Source: Caulobacteraceae bacterium (GTDB taxonomy: Bacteria; Pseudomonadota; Alphaproteobacteria; Caulobacterales; Caulobacteraceae). From it: 5,817 bases of DNA. Below, in pieces: positions 5,310 to 5,817 of this stretch. The stretch lies in the NCBI GenBank assembly GCA_947479185.1, contig CANJYY010000191.1, forward strand, positions 1-5,817, given 5' to 3'. Position 1 is the stretch's first letter. Each line of letters starts with the position of its first letter. The notes below the pieces were generated by a model. The model was not told the DNA's origin and made no database searches. It saw only the letters and a list, made by a program, of their open reading frames with translations. Position numbers and translations under genes: made by a program.

Positions 5310-5817
5310 TCAGGCCTTCACCACCCCGCGGCGGATCTGGTCGAGTTCGATCGACTCGAACAGGGCCTTGAAGTTGCCCTCGCCGAAGCCCTCGTTGCCC
5401 TTGCGCTGGATGATCTCGAAGAAGATCGGGCCGACCTGGTTCTCGGTGAAGATCTGCAGCAGCAGGCCCTGGCCCTCTGTCGGGGCGCCGTCGAGCAGGA
5501 TGTGCTGGGCCTTCAGGCGGGCAGTGTCCTCGCCGTGGCCCGGCACGCGAGCGTCGAGCAGCTCGTAGTAGCTGTCCGGCGTCGACTGGAAGTTCACGCC
5601 GCGCGCGCGCAGGGTCTCGACCGTGGCGAAGATATCGTCCGTGCCGAAGGCCAGGTGCTGGATGCCCTCGCCCTTGTAGTCGCGCAGAAACTCCTCGATC
5701 TGGCTCTGGTCATCCTGGCTCTCGTTGAGCGGGATGCGGATCTTGCCGTCCGGGCTGGTCATGGCCTTGGAGAACAGGCCGGTCACCTTGCCCTCGATGT
5801 CGAAGTACCGGATTTCG
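5310..5817 (-). CDS. hpd: 4-hydroxyphenylpyruvate dioxygenase, C-terminal part (5' end beyond window)
   Basis: 168 codons plus stop are visible, and the frame is open to the right edge, so the N-terminal half is missing. The enzyme converts 4-hydroxyphenylpyruvate to homogentisate with Fe(II) and O2, feeding HmgA. The visible part is the second VOC (vicinal oxygen chelate) domain, starting at [10 protein letters not shown]. The iron ligand histidine is seen in [12 protein letters not shown] (visible residue 54) and the ligand glutamate in FFEIIQRKG (visible residue 134). Their 80-residue spacing is close to the 82 of Pseudomonas HPPD (H240/E322). The first ligand histidine lies outside the window. 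The C-terminal [15 protein letters not shown] is the strongly conserved family tail that closes over the active site. A GTG at 5786 in this frame is an internal valine codon, not the start. Confidence 0.97.
   Translation of the reverse strand, partial: EIRYFDIEGKVTGLFSKAMTSPDGKIRIPLNESQDDQSQIEEFLRDYKGEGIQHLAFGTDDIFATVETLRARGVNFQSTPDSYYELLDARVPGHGEDTARLKAQHILLDGAPTEGQGLLLQIFTENQVGPIFFEIIQRKGNEGFGEGNFKALFESIELDQIRRGVVKA

Noticed and set aside
1..5817. CRISPR array, tRNA, rRNA, IS element or phage genes
   Set aside because: No regularly spaced repeats, tRNA-like cloverleaf, transposase or phage protein was seen; gene spacing and base composition look uniformly chromosomal.

Overview
The window is GC-rich, densely packed bacterial chromosome. 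Its core is the homogentisate route of tyrosine/phenylalanine catabolism. The gene families, short fumarylacetoacetase and homogentisate dioxygenase forms, MarR-type regulator and GC-biased codons suggest an alphaproteobacterium, most likely of the Caulobacterales (Caulobacter/Phenylobacterium-like). This placement is inferred from protein character, not from a search.

Layout, right to left along the minus strand. The right edge (5310-5817) holds the C-terminal half of 4-hydroxyphenylpyruvate dioxygenase (hpd), which makes homogentisate. A short intergenic repeat with two hairpins (5255-5301) separates it from a convergent plus-strand gene for a 71-aa helical/coiled-coil protein (5008-5223). 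Only 23 bp from that start, and divergent from it, is an exported Ntn-hydrolase of the isoaspartyl peptidase/L-asparaginase family (3935-4984, TTG start). A plus-strand gene for a small secreted protein (3525-3920) converges on it.

Divergent from that gene across only 38 bp is a five-gene minus-strand operon. Its order is homogentisate 1,2-dioxygenase (hmgA, 2353-3486), a 91-aa unknown (2081-2356), a 253-aa membrane-anchored protein with a His/Lys/Asp/Glu-rich tail (1285-2046), fumarylacetoacetate hydrolase (278-1288) and a MarR-family regulator (1-260, cut by the left edge). Two junctions are ATGA overlaps; the other two gaps are 34 and 17 bp.

Functionally, Hpd makes homogentisate, HmgA opens its ring to maleylacetoacetate, and the FAH-family enzyme cleaves fumarylacetoacetate to fumarate and acetoacetate. 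The isomerase step (MaiA, a zeta-class glutathione transferase) is not in the window. The MarR protein is the obvious candidate pathway regulator. The most noteworthy feature is the pair of uncharacterised proteins locked between the two catabolic enzymes, especially the membrane protein with a histidine-rich, 15-bp-repeat-encoded tail. No stretch longer than about 90 bp lacks a gene.
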